Below are positions 1 to 9,586 of a DNA stretch of 64,000 bases, piece after piece. Position numbers and translations under genes: made by a program. Origin of the DNA: an uncultured Pseudodesulfovibrio sp. GTDB lineage: Bacteria > Desulfobacterota > Desulfovibrionia > Desulfovibrionales > Desulfovibrionaceae. Position 1 is the stretch's first letter. Every line of letters starts with the position of its first letter. The notes beneath the pieces were generated by a model that was not told the DNA's origin, made no database searches, and worked only from the letters and a program-made list of their open reading frames with translations. The stretch lies in assembly GCF_963677845.1 (NCBI RefSeq), contig NZ_OY782498.1, forward strand, positions 10,001 through 74,000. Direction: 5' to 3'.

Positions 1-946
<946 letters not shown>

Positions 947-1016
947 ACAACTTAATGGAATTCTCTCTTCCCCTGTTTACTTATATATTCGAGTAGACAT
1001 TACTCAACTCTTTTTC

Positions 1017-1130
1017 TTGGTGCCCAAGGAGGAGGGGGTACACCCGGTCCCATTCCGAACCCGGTAGTTAAGCCCTCCATCGCCGATGATACTGCATGGT
1101 AGCGTGTGGGAAAGTAGGTCGGTGCCAAGG
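1017..1130 (+). rRNA. rrf: 5S ribosomal RNA
   Basis: About 115 nt, with complementary ends (TTGGTGCC at the 5' side and GGTGCCAAG at the 3' side) and the conserved internal CCCATTCCGAACCCGG segment. It lies about 70 nt after the 23S end, as expected for an rRNA operon. Ends are set by the terminal stem and may be off by a few bases. Confidence 0.95.
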
Positions 1131-1140
1131 ATCTTTTAAG

Positions 1141-1176
1141 AAAAGCCCTGATTCATATGAATCAGGGCTTTTCTGC
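1141..1176 (+). terminator. Rho-independent terminator of the rRNA operon
   Basis: A perfect 32-nt palindrome whose arm is AAAAGCCCTGATTC and whose descending arm ends in TTTT. It sits 10 nt after the 5S gene. Confidence 0.85.
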
Positions 1177-1201
1177 GTTCTACGGAAATAACACCCGATA
1201 G

Positions 1202-1345
1202 CCGCACTACGCCAATCCCGGCCAGACCAACAGCGCCTTCCCGCTGTTCCAGGTAAACTCCGACTTCAGCTCGAGCTTAAACCCGGGGAAGAACGCTCCC
1301 ACCAACCAAGCCTTGGAACCACTCAGTTACTATCAAGATATTTTT
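1202..1345 (+). pseudogene. Short coding-like relic between the rRNA operon and the dimethylargininase gene
   Basis: An open frame follows the in-frame TAG at 1199. It reads P-H-Y-A-N-P-G-Q-T-N-S-A-F-P-L-F-Q-V and continues to about ...S-Y-Y-Q-D-I-F-K at 1345. Codons are strongly GC-ending (ccc, ggc, cag, acc, aac, agc, ttc, ctg), as in real genes of this genome. There is no start codon or ribosome-binding site, and a terminator follows immediately. It looks like the 3' end of a gene whose 5' part was lost, possibly by rRNA-operon recombination. I do not recognise the family. It could still be non-coding sequence with chance bias. Confidence 0.35.
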
Positions 1346-1377
1346 AAAGCCCTGACTCACCCCGAGTCAGGGTTTTT
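1346..1377 (+). terminator. Rho-independent terminator
   Basis: Stem CCCTGACTC / GAGTCAGGG with a short loop, followed by TTTTT. It resembles the rRNA terminator stem at 1141 and directly follows the coding-like relic. Confidence 0.75.
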
Positions 1378-1457
1378 GTGTGTGAGCGAGACCTTGACCA
1401 TTTTGCGTGAAGTCTGCATTCTTTTTTTAATAGAGAAGTCATTTGAGGAGAGAAGAT

Positions 1458-2216
1458 ATGTTCACCCATGCAATCACGCGTCGTCCGTCTGAAGAGATGG
1501 TCAACGGCATTACCTCCGCCAGCCTTGGTAAACCGGATTTTCAGCTCGCTTTGAAACAGCATGAGGCATATTGTCAGGTGCTTATTCATCTTGGCCTTGA
1601 TGTGACAGTGCTTGATGCAGAGCCGGGATTTCCTGACTGTTGTTTTGTGGAAGATACTGCCGTGGTTTGTGAGGAAGTAGCTGTTGTTACGCCGTTGGGG
1701 GCGCCTTCTCGGCAAGGAGAACAGGAGAGCATTGAGCCCATTCTTGCCCGGTTCAAGCCGGTTGTGAGAATATCTTCGCCAGCCCATATTGAAGGGGGCG
1801 ATGTGTTGCAGGTCGACGATACGTTTTATATTGGTCTTTCTGACAGGACAAACCATGAAGGCGCTGTGGCCTTGGGTGCTGCCGTGGAACCGTTTGGATA
1901 TAAATGGAAAGAAATGGCCTGCTGTCCAAGTCTTCATTTTAAGACGGATGTGAATTTTATCGGTAATAATACTATTTTGGTCTCGCCGTGTTGCGAGGAT
2001 ATGGAAGAGTTGGCCCACTTTGATCGAATCGTCGTTGAAGATGATGAGGCCTATGCTCGGAATTGTCTTTTTATTAATGGTACGGTCATTGTGCCTGATG
2101 GATTTCCTCAAACGCTTGCTAAAGTTCGTGGCACAGGAGTTGAGACGGTCGTCCTTGATGTCTCAGAATACCGCAAGCTCGATGGCGGGCTGACGTGTTT
2201 ATCACTTCGCTTCTAG
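1458..2216 (+). CDS. Dimethylargininase-like amidinohydrolase (DDAH family)
   Basis: A 252-aa protein of the arginine-modifying amidinotransferase/DDAH fold. Family enzymes hydrolyse N-omega-methylated arginines to citrulline and methylamines in the cytosol. Visible active-site elements are an acidic FVEDT motif (Asp66), HIEGGD (His110) and a C-terminal catalytic Cys in GGLTCLSLRF (Cys247). These match the Glu/Asp-His-Cys arrangement of the family, and length and order of motifs are normal. The start is ATG 1458, with GAGGAG at 1445-1450; an upstream in-frame TTG at 1443 lies inside that ribosome-binding site and is rejected. The gene stands alone between two terminators. Substrate could also be arginine or another guanidine, which sequence alone cannot settle. 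Confidence 0.88.
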   Translation: MFTHAITRRPSEEMVNGITSASLGKPDFQLALKQHEAYCQVLIHLGLDVTVLDAEPGFPDCCFVEDTAVVCEEVAVVTPLGAPSRQGEQESIEPILARFKPVVRISSPAHIEGGDVLQVDDTFYIGLSDRTNHEGAVALGAAVEPFGYKWKEMACCPSLHFKTDVNFIGNNTILVSPCCEDMEELAHFDRIVVEDDEAYARNCLFINGTVIVPDGFPQTLAKVRGTGVETVVLDVSEYRKLDGGLTCLSLRF

Positions 2217-2227
2217 CTTTTTCCCAA

Positions 2228-2264
2228 CAAAAAAGGCCGCTCGGATTACCGAGTGGCCTTTTTT
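2228..2264. terminator. Bidirectional terminator between convergent genes
   Basis: Stem AAAAAGGCCgCTCGG / CCGAGtGGCCTTTTT with A- and T-runs on both sides. It lies 12 nt after the dimethylargininase stop and downstream of the convergent AsmA gene, so it can serve both strands. Confidence 0.8.
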
Positions 2265-2339
2265 ACGTTGTGTGTTTTTAGTGCGGAGGTAAATAATGAT
2301 GAAGGTTATTTTTGACCACCGAACTGGATTTTGGATGAA

Positions 2340-4373
2340 TTACTTCTTTTTAAGCAGACCACCGAAAGGATTTGTCGGCTTGTCGGTTGTGTCAGTCTTT
2401 GAACCACCAAGGATATCTTTTTTCAGTTTGTCTTCCAAACCTTTAGTACCTTGTTTGAACTTACCTTTGAGCAGCGCTTCTGCCATGGCTTTCATGTCGA
2501 GGCTGATAGATGGATCGTTCAGGTCTCCCTTGACATTGATGGGGAGAGGCAGGCCTTTGAGGTCTTCCATTGACGCGCCATCCTGCCCCTTGAGTGTACC
2601 GACAACAGTCACTGTGGCCGTATAGTCAGTGTTATTTTTGGGTAAGTTGGCCCATCCCTTTCCCGAGACTCGCAAGAGAGGGGATTTCATCAGCAGGTCA
2701 TTATTGGTTATGTGACCATTTTTGAGGACTGCGGAACCGAGCAATTCAGCAAAGTCTGTCCGGGCAGGTTCGTCGGAGCTGGCGGATTTGCCTTTGATTT
2801 TGTTCCAACCGTCGCGGAGCATTTTTGCTACGTTTACACCGTTGATGGCTCCGTCTGTAAAGGCAAAGGACGCAGTGCCGGTAATCGTCTGTTTGATGTT
2901 GGGAGGAGTCAGGCCCATGCCCTTGAGGTCGTATTTAACGACAGTGGTGCCGAGCACATGGTCCTTGCCTGTTAAATCTTTGAGCAATGGTCCAGCCTGG
3001 ACGCCTTTGAGGTCCGCAGATTCGGTCCAGCTTGCGATTTTTGTGTTGGCGTTGAGTACCGAGTGCGCCATAAGGTTTCCCTCGTAGAGGTTTGCGGAAA
3101 AAGGCTTGATCGTGACAACACCGTCTTTTGCTTTCAATTCGCAAAGGATGTCGGATATCCGCAAGTTCATGGCCTTGAGCTTTCCGATGGTCATCTTACC
3201 GGTCAGATTTAGTTCCTTGAGTGCGCTGAGGTCAGGTTCCTGAGCCGGACCCGTGTCTGTGCCGGAAGTAGCTGGCTGCGCCTGCGTTTTAGCCCCGTCT
3301 GATTTGGGCGGCATGTACCTGTCAGCATCAATATCGTCGACGTTAACGGCAAAAGCGATGGCCGGTTTGGCAAAATTATTGACCGAGCCGGTGGCTGTAA
3401 TGGTGGTGTCATCCAATTTTACAGTCATGTTTTCCAAAGATACTGCGTTGTCAGAGCCGTTGTACTTAAGATCAAATGTCAGTTTTTCCAGAGCCTTTGA
3501 ATCTGCGGTTTCCAATGCTTCCATGCCGATTTCCTGCATGAGTTTTTTGATGGAAGCTTCGGCTAATGTGAGTTCACCGGAAAAGGCGTTTTTCCCTGCT
3601 GTTGATTTTGCAAAGAAATTTCCTGACAGTTCCAGGTTAAGGGCTTTGAAAAGCAGTTCGTCAATTTCGAAAGTCCCTGCTTTTTGGTCAAACTTCGCAT
3701 ATCCGGTTAGGGTCGGACGAGTTTCGATTTTGGGAGAGTCAAGTTTGAGATCAAAGCGCAACTCGAATGGGAAACGAACTGCATCTCCCACTTCTCCAAT
3801 AATAAGATTTAAGTTGCTCAATGAGCTTGTGCTGCCTGCTTGTTGGTCTTCAAAGATAATATTGGCATTGGTGATTTCAACGCCCTGTACAGAGAGACTC
3901 TCAACTTTTGTTTCTTTGCCTTTGGATTCTTTTGTTGCAGTTTTTTGTTCTGATTGGGTTTTGTCCGTGTCTTTGACGAGGTCATCCCAGTTGGTGATGC
4001 CTTTTGTGTTTTTGGTCAGGTTGAGGGTCAGTCCGTCTAATACGACCATGCCGATGGTGGCATTGCCCGAGAAAAGCGGAAGGATACGGATAGAGGCTTC
4101 CGCTTTGTTGATGCGCACCATCTCGGCAGGACTGAAACCTTTTGCGTTGCCAAGGGCCATGGAGCCGACTTCGAGACCGAGGGTCGGGAAGAAAGTAAAG
4201 CCGATGTCGCCTTCAAAAGTGAGATCACGACCGGTTTGTTCTTTTACAGCCTGAGAAATTTCTCCTTTGTACTCATTCGGGTCGACCGTTGTTACTAGAA
4301 TAATGACCGCGATGATGAAGAGGGACAGGATAGTCCCTGCTGCTATCAGGAGGATCTTTAGCAGTTTGTTCAT
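2340..4373 (-). CDS. AsmA family protein
   Basis: A 677-aa AsmA-type protein. Family members are bridge-like or periplasmic repeat-beta-groove proteins anchored in the inner membrane and affecting outer-membrane lipid homeostasis. The N-terminus is a single uncleaved membrane helix (about residues 5-28, LLKILLIAAGTILSLFIIAV). It is followed by the typical DPNEYKGEISQAVKEQTGRDL segment and long beta-rich repeats. A charged Ser/Thr/Lys/Glu linker lies near residues 135-155, and the C-terminal AsmA_2-like region ends in GDLNDPSISLD. The start ATG 4373 has TAGGAG upstream. The gene lies 9 nt downstream of the DUF4197 gene, so the two are probably co-transcribed. The specific cargo is unknown. Confidence 0.9.
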   Translation of the reverse strand: MNKLLKILLIAAGTILSLFIIAVIILVTTVDPNEYKGEISQAVKEQTGRDLTFEGDIGFTFFPTLGLEVGSMALGNAKGFSPAEMVRINKAEASIRILPLFSGNATIGMVVLDGLTLNLTKNTKGITNWDDLVKDTDKTQSEQKTATKESKGKETKVESLSVQGVEITNANIIFEDQQAGSTSSLSNLNLIIGEVGDAVRFPFELRFDLKLDSPKIETRPTLTGYAKFDQKAGTFEIDELLFKALNLELSGNFFAKSTAGKNAFSGELTLAEASIKKLMQEIGMEALETADSKALEKLTFDLKYNGSDNAVSLENMTVKLDDTTITATGSVNNFAKPAIAFAVNVDDIDADRYMPPKSDGAKTQAQPATSGTDTGPAQEPDLSALKELNLTGKMTIGKLKAMNLRISDILCELKAKDGVVTIKPFSANLYEGNLMAHSVLNANTKIASWTESADLKGVQAGPLLKDLTGKDHVLGTTVVKYDLKGMGLTPPNIKQTITGTASFAFTDGAINGVNVAKMLRDGWNKIKGKSASSDEPARTDFAELLGSAVLKNGHITNNDLLMKSPLLRVSGKGWANLPKNNTDYTATVTVVGTLKGQDGASMEDLKGLPLPINVKGDLNDPSISLDMKAMAEALLKGKFKQGTKGLEDKLKKDILGGSKTDTTDKPTNPFGGLLKKK

Positions 4374-4382
4374 TAGTTGCTC

Positions 4383-5078
4383 CTAAAAGAGTTTTTTAAG
4401 AAGTTCGCTTGCATTGGCTGCACCATTGGATCGTAAATCTTTTTCCTGATCACCAATATACATGAACATGGCATCAAGAGCTTTGTCTGTCACGTAATCC
4501 GTTGGATTAAAGGGAGAGCCGGAGGCATTGGACATGAGCTGGGCTGCTGAGATGGCGTTTGTGTAAGCTCCAAGGCCCGCTGTTTCCAGTTGTTGTTCGA
4601 CAACAGGCCGAGCGAGTTCCTTGAGTGTAGGACGTGCCGTTTCTTCAAAGTAATCCGTAATGGACGTATCGCTGCCGCTGATCATGGATGCAGGGTTCCC
4701 TATGTCCATGGTATCGATGGTTTTGTGGAAGAGACCACCAATGGGTTCGACTGAATTTTCTGCTGCTGTGTTGAATGAGGAAAGCAGTCCTGATTCGCCG
4801 ATCATGGATGAAAGCATGTCGGGGAGTGGGATTGATGCGGCTGGATTAGCTGCGAAACCACCGTCTTTTCCAAGTTCTGCAACTGCATAGTCGGTTCCCA
4901 TATGCAGGACCTCACGAATGCCGGCGTCGGCTTCCGTCGGTGTGTAAGGCAGTCCTATCGCTTTGGATCCGGCGTCTCCCATTTCCTTGAGAGAGTCTCC
5001 CCATCCTGCCATTCCGGGCAGAACAAGGAGTGTGATCGATAGAAATAAGGACATTGGGAGATGGAGTATAAGCCTCAT
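4383..5078 (-). CDS. DUF4197 family exported protein
   Basis: A 231-aa protein with an N-terminal signal peptide (hydrophobic residues about 8-24, then a GMAGWGD cleavage region). The C-terminal pattern VTDKALDAMFMYIGDQEKDLRSN...ASELLKKLF matches my knowledge of DUF4197, a helical periplasmic family of unknown function. The start ATG 5078 is preceded by AAGGAG. It is the first gene of a probable two-gene unit with asmA-like DNA 9 nt downstream, which hints at an envelope role. Function is not known. Confidence 0.82.
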   Translation of the reverse strand: MRLILHLPMSLFLSITLLVLPGMAGWGDSLKEMGDAGSKAIGLPYTPTEADAGIREVLHMGTDYAVAELGKDGGFAANPAASIPLPDMLSSMIGESGLLSSFNTAAENSVEPIGGLFHKTIDTMDIGNPASMISGSDTSITDYFEETARPTLKELARPVVEQQLETAGLGAYTNAISAAQLMSNASGSPFNPTDYVTDKALDAMFMYIGDQEKDLRSNGAANASELLKKLF

Positions 5079-5165
5079 GGGTGCTCCTTCTTGTAAAAAT
5101 AATTGTTTACTTGAAAGTATACCACGTGGCGCGGCCTCTGCCTAGGGGAGAGGAATGATTATCAC

Positions 5166-5196
5166 AAGAAATGAGCGGCCCGGAGACCGCTCATTA
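5166..5196 (-). terminator. Terminator of the beta-helix/ASST gene
   Basis: On the minus strand, ATGAGCGG pairs with CCGCTCAT across a short loop. The hairpin is followed by a T-rich stretch and lies immediately after the stop at 5202. Confidence 0.65.
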
Positions 5197-5201
5197 GGAT
5201 T

Positions 5202-8200
5202 TTACTTGTTGATCGAGAGGCGTTTTAGCCCTGGATGCTGAGGGGGAATTCGTGTGGCACGGAATATTTTGTGGCTTGAAGTGCTGTTGGAGCCGGTATA
5301 CGTGTATTCCCAGACGGGTTTGGCATTGGCAGAAACTTCGAGAATGCGTCCTGCCGGGCCATTACTGATGAGAGTGTGCCCGTTTGCCAACCGTTGTGCC
5401 CCGGATGCCTGTTCCGCAAAGAAGCGCTTGCCGCCTTTTTCATTGTACGACCATACGACCTTGGCGTTCAGACGAGTCGATTTGAAGTAGTACTCTGGAA
5501 GGATCTCTAGGACATCGGACCGTTGGGTCTGTCGGTTTCCGTTGTTGAAGATGAGGATATGTTCTTTACCGGGTTTTGCCCCTTTTACCCATCGGGCATC
5601 ACGTTGATCGACAAGTTCAGGACGACCTGAAGCGCCGTATGCCTGTGGATTGCCCCACCGGAACAGGATGTCGCCTCCCCTGTGCATGATGCCACCGGTT
5701 GTGGACGCGGCCTGACTGGTGCTCGTGGAGTGGTCGATTATCCAAACTTCACCTGTATTACGGAGACTCAGCACGATCTGTCTGAGTTGTGGGTTATAAT
5801 CGATGGAATTGGCGTGAAGCCATTCCGGGCGGCGTGAGGGATTGTAATTGATGTCTATGCGTTGCGGAAGACGAACCGGATTGGCGAAATTCGGGGCAGA
5901 CTGATCAGCATTTTGTATCAAGTGGTCCCAGGCATGCCATTCCCAGACAATATAACCACTGCGGGGTCCTGATTTACGGACTTCCACGATATGTTCGGCC
6001 CAGATTTTTCCGTCCGGGTGGTTACGTATTGAGCCGCCGACGGCTTCGATGTCCGATTCGTTTTTTAGTTCCCAAGCCAGAAGCAGCACATTGCCGTTGG
6101 GAAGTGGGGCGATATCGTGGTGCTGTCGGACTTTGTTTGAAACATAAGTGTATTCCCAGACAATTTGGCCCCGAGGTGAGACTTCTTGAATAATACCGCC
6201 GGAAACATCTTTGCCGATGAATGGAGTACGGACTTCTCCTTTGCCCGGAGATACACATCGAAGCAGGTTGCCGTTATTGAGCAGATAGACTGCTCCGGAC
6301 GATTGATCCTTGCCATGCCATGTCTTGACGGTTTTCCCCTGCATGTCCACCAGAAGAGTGTCTTTGGAACCCATGGGGGCGAACAGGGTGTATCCGTTGG
6401 AATCAGTTGCGGCTTGCGTGGTTTGCTTGGGAGCGATGACTGGAGCCGGAGCAACCTTTGGGGTTTGCGGGGTCGGGGCTTTGGCCGGAACCAAGGCCGC
6501 TGTTGAAGTATGGGTGGGTGCCACGGCCTGTGCGACTGGTTGTTGTGGGCGTTTCGTCTGACCCGATGCTCTGGCTATTTCTTTTTTGGACAGGCAATTG
6601 TCTCCATTGAGGTCCATACGCCAGAATTTTTGTTGCATTTCACCGGTTGCCTCATTGACGGTAATGCAACCGTTGCCGTCCATGTCCATGCTCAGCATGA
6701 GTGCTTCAATATTGGGTTTCCGGCTCGGTTTGGCTGGCGTTGGATGTGTGTCCAATATCGAGGGCGTTGGGGCAAGCAAAGCTAGATTTTCTGGTTCTTT
6801 TTGAGGAGCAACAGGTGCCGCTTTCTTTCCTTGAGCTGGAGCGGTTGATTTTGAAGTTGCGCTTGGAGTGGCTGCCACCGGGGCCATGGCGGTGGGTGCG
6901 ACTTTTGCTGCTGGTGTAGCTGGTGCTTTTGTTACGGATTTCGGGGTCGGGGTCGGGGTCGGGGTCGGGGCCGTCTTGGGTGCCGGAGCTGTTATGACAG
7001 GTTCGGCCATTGGTTTTGGTGCCGGAGTCGCAGCAATTTGGGGAATGAGTGTGGCAACAGGGGCGTTCATGGTGTCGAGCAGTTTCTGGTCGACGGATGC
7101 CGTGTATTTGGCTTCATAGGGTGGCAGATTCTTGATAACTTCGAATCGATCTATGTCCTTGATCCGGTATTCGAGCTTGGATGCACGGAAACGGTGTCCG
7201 TTGGTTTTGTACCCCACGTTCAGCATGGTTTCGGATTTTCGGTCCAGACCGGGGTTAGCCCGAAAAACGGATTTTCCCTTGTAGCCATTCTGGATGACTG
7301 AATCTTGAACTCTTACAACGGATGTGTCTCCATTGAAAAAACGAGTGTCTTCGCATTCACACTCGTTGTCCCAGACAACTGACTTTGTCAGGACGGTTGT
7401 ATTGGGTGCTCCGACTCCTTGATAAATGGCCGGGCCATTTTTTAATGATCGGTTACCGGTAAATGTCGAATAGTATGTAATCGGCGTTGAACCGCCTTCA
7501 TTGGCCATGCCGCCGCCGTTCTCCGCTTCGTTGTTGCGGAAAATGGAGTTGAGCAACATGGGAGCGGCTCCGAAGTCATTAAACATGCCGCCACCTGAGA
7601 TGTCTGCGATATTGGAATCGAAGACACAGGAAACGAACAGGGGAGCCGTTTGCATTTCATTGACGACACCACCACCGTGGGCCAGTGCCGAGTTTTGCCA
7701 GAAGGTACAATCCGAGAATTTTGGAGAGGCCGAAGGCTTGGCCGTGGGATTGTCGGAAGTGGCGGTCATGTTGTATGCTGCACCGCCCATAAGAGCGTGG
7801 TTGTCTTGAAAGGTGCAGTTGCGTATTTCAGGTGCAGCTTGATAGTTGAGTATGCCTGCACCGAATCCCGGTTGGGGGCCAGCCGTCAATGTCTGCGCTG
7901 TCAGCTTCTTCCCACCGGTCCACGCCGTGTTGAGGCTATATCCACCGGTAATGGTAAACCCATCCAGTATAGCTTTGTCTGCGCCGACAACGACGTGAAA
8001 CACGTTGTCATCAGGGGTGCCGGGTTGGCCAATATCGCCGGATAGAATGGTCGGATGTTTTTTGACGTCTCGTTTTTTGAGTTCCGTTTCAGTGCCGGAA
8101 AATCCGCCAATCACTTCCACCCCGGATTTGAGGTGGAAGGAGGCGTTTCTGTCATTGGTAGTTGTGGGCGTATACATGCCCTCGGCAACCCATATTTGAT

Positions 8201-8372
8201 CACCGCTTTGAGCCGTTTCAAGAGCGAGAGTCAGTGTCTTGAATGCCGTTGCCCAAAAACTTCCGTTGCCGGGTTGGGCGACTTTTTCATTGACGAACAG
8301 GGTGCCTGCATGAGCGGTGGCCGAAAACAGGAAAACACAGAGTATGGCGGTGATGAGTCGATTTTTTTGCAT
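5202..8372 (-). CDS. Secreted multidomain protein: beta-helix, EF-hand and arylsulfotransferase-like domains
   Basis: A 1056-aa exported protein with a signal peptide (residues 1-22, ending SATAHA). Domain order: a right-handed beta-helix/choice-of-anchor-type region (about 25-390) with GGG..N.. rungs and an initial GDQIWVAEGMYTPT motif; a Pro/Ala/Thr-rich linker (about 440-560) with a Thr-Pro repeat; paired EF-hand-like calcium loops (DMDGNGCITVNE and DLNGDNCLSKKE, about 560-600); a second Pro/Ala linker; and a C-terminal arylsulfotransferase/WD-like region (about 660-1050) with repeated LLNNGN, VWEYTY, HHDIAPLPNGNVLLL and HANSIDYNP elements. Such ASST-type domains are beta-propellers; catalytic activity here is not shown. 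It is likely periplasmic or cell-surface. It is monocistronic and followed by a terminator. I consider the domain combination unusual. Confidence 0.8.
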   Translation of the reverse strand: MQKNRLITAILCVFLFSATAHAGTLFVNEKVAQPGNGSFWATAFKTLTLALETAQSGDQIWVAEGMYTPTTTNDRNASFHLKSGVEVIGGFSGTETELKKRDVKKHPTILSGDIGQPGTPDDNVFHVVVGADKAILDGFTITGGYSLNTAWTGGKKLTAQTLTAGPQPGFGAGILNYQAAPEIRNCTFQDNHALMGGAAYNMTATSDNPTAKPSASPKFSDCTFWQNSALAHGGGVVNEMQTAPLFVSCVFDSNIADISGGGMFNDFGAAPMLLNSIFRNNEAENGGGMANEGGSTPITYYSTFTGNRSLKNGPAIYQGVGAPNTTVLTKSVVWDNECECEDTRFFNGDTSVVRVQDSVIQNGYKGKSVFRANPGLDRKSETMLNVGYKTNGHRFRASKLEYRIKDIDRFEVIKNLPPYEAKYTASVDQKLLDTMNAPVATLIPQIAATPAPKPMAEPVITAPAPKTAPTPTPTPTPKSVTKAPATPAAKVAPTAMAPVAATPSATSKSTAPAQGKKAAPVAPQKEPENLALLAPTPSILDTHPTPAKPSRKPNIEALMLSMDMDGNGCITVNEATGEMQQKFWRMDLNGDNCLSKKEIARASGQTKRPQQPVAQAVAPTHTSTAALVPAKAPTPQTPKVAPAPVIAPKQTTQAATDSNGYTLFAPMGSKDTLLVDMQGKTVKTWHGKDQSSGAVYLLNNGNLLRCVSPGKGEVRTPFIGKDVSGGIIQEVSPRGQIVWEYTYVSNKVRQHHDIAPLPNGNVLLLAWELKNESDIEAVGGSIRNHPDGKIWAEHIVEVRKSGPRSGYIVWEWHAWDHLIQNADQSAPNFANPVRLPQRIDINYNPSRRPEWLHANSIDYNPQLRQIVLSLRNTGEVWIIDHSTSTSQAASTTGGIMHRGGDILFRWGNPQAYGASGRPELVDQRDARWVKGAKPGKEHILIFNNGNRQTQRSDVLEILPEYYFKSTRLNAKVVWSYNEKGGKRFFAEQASGAQRLANGHTLISNGPAGRILEVSANAKPVWEYTYTGSNSTSSHKIFRATRIPPQHPGLKRLSINK
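6941..6970 (+). repeat. Five tandem TCGGGG hexamers inside the beta-helix/ASST gene
   Basis: Exactly five TCGGGG units. On the coding (minus) strand they encode the alternating Thr-Pro stretch of the interdomain linker. Copy-number change by slippage would keep frame and only lengthen or shorten the linker. Confidence 0.8.
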
Positions 8373-8430
8373 AGTCGTACTCTAGTAGCCATACTCATAT
8401 GTTTCCGTCAACGCCCATATAAGTATAAGT

Positions 8431-9474
8431 TTATGTCTGATTTTTTTGAGCTAGCGCTATACCTTTAATAAGACCAAAACATCCGGCAAGCATCATGTCT
8501 CCACCCGGTGCCGGGAATGAGACATCATACCCTTCCAACATGGCCCTGCGCGGTCCGAGAACAAAGGTTGGCTTGAACCCTTTGGCCCCTTCTGGCAGCT
8601 CTCTGGTCAGACAGCCGTGTCCTCGTTCTTCAAAGACTTGTTCGAAAGGAAGACATCCACAGCGGAACTGCTCTAAGTCGGCCCAGAGTTTTTCGCCGGT
8701 TACGCAACCTGTGTGCTGTTCATACACGCCATGAATCTGGCCCTTGAACAGGAGGAATGCAATAAGGTGTGAGTTGCCTATGTTGACCAAGGTAATGCCT
8801 TGTTTGAAGCTGAGTTCTTCGATTTCGTTTACGTACAATGCGCCGAGTACGGCAGCCGCGCCGGTGTCAGCGACCACGCCTCCCGCGATGTCTTTCTGAA
8901 GGTCGTGCAGGCGAGTCAGCATTTCGGGCGGCGTCTGGTAGACCAGTGACTCGGGACGACCTTCGCCTTCTGTCAGGAATGTCTGCCAGAGTTTGAATCG
9001 GCCTCGTCGGTTGGATTCACCGGGGTGAAATCCGTGATCCTGAGCACAGGCTGCAATGTGATCGGGCCATGGGAGCTCGGCTGCTTCAAGGAAATTACGC
9101 CACCAGTCCTCGTCAAAGTCTGTGAGACGGACAGGTTCGAATCCTTCTGGACATGTATCGGTTAGCTCGATTCCCATGTCAGTGACACGAGTGAGGTCGT
9201 CAGCCATGGTATATGCGGCACTTCGGCTGGCGGCAACCTTGAGTCCGGCTTTCTGGTGAGCGCGGATGAACCTTGTCACACCTCCACCCATATTGCGGTC
9301 ATGGAGCCATATGTTCTGTCCCTGCATACGCAGATTCTCAATCCTTCGACCAATTTGAAGGGCCGGGGATGGAATGACGAATTTTGGACAGTTTTCGATT
9401 TCTATATTGGGAGAATACAGCAGTACATCTTGAGTGCCGCTACCGATATCGAGACAGAGAGTGGTGTTTCCCAC
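8431..9474 (-). CDS. DUF1786 family protein
   Basis: A 347-aa protein beginning V-G-N-T-T-L-C-L-D-I-G-S-G-T-Q-D. This resembles the phosphate-binding loop of actin-like/ASKHA ATPases, as is typical of DUF1786 proteins. A second Gly-rich segment (VVADTGAAAVLGAL) and VNIGNSHLIAF agree with an ASKHA-type fold. No biochemical role is known to me. The start is taken as GTG 9474 because AAGGAG (9481-9486) sits 6 nt upstream; an ATG-initiated extension to 9558 has no such site and would run into the divergent gene's leader. It is divergent from the hydrolase gene with a 112-bp gap. Confidence 0.78.
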   Translation of the reverse strand: MGNTTLCLDIGSGTQDVLLYSPNIEIENCPKFVIPSPALQIGRRIENLRMQGQNIWLHDRNMGGGVTRFIRAHQKAGLKVAASRSAAYTMADDLTRVTDMGIELTDTCPEGFEPVRLTDFDEDWWRNFLEAAELPWPDHIAACAQDHGFHPGESNRRGRFKLWQTFLTEGEGRPESLVYQTPPEMLTRLHDLQKDIAGGVVADTGAAAVLGALYVNEIEELSFKQGITLVNIGNSHLIAFLLFKGQIHGVYEQHTGCVTGEKLWADLEQFRCGCLPFEQVFEERGHGCLTRELPEGAKGFKPTFVLGPRRAMLEGYDVSFPAPGGDMMLAGCFGLIKGIALAQKNQT

Positions 9475-9586
9475 GTTGATCTCCTTTTTGTTTGGTAAGG
9501 AGATACACCCGGAATTGTCCAAAGGGCAAGATGTGTCACTATGGTACCAAGTTGACACCGACTCGCTCTGCCGTCATTGTGCCGTC

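Noticed and set aside
3253-4254. A 333-codon plus-strand open frame inside the AsmA gene
   Set aside because: Shadow of the AsmA gene on the opposite strand, with no ribosome-binding site or recognisable domain.
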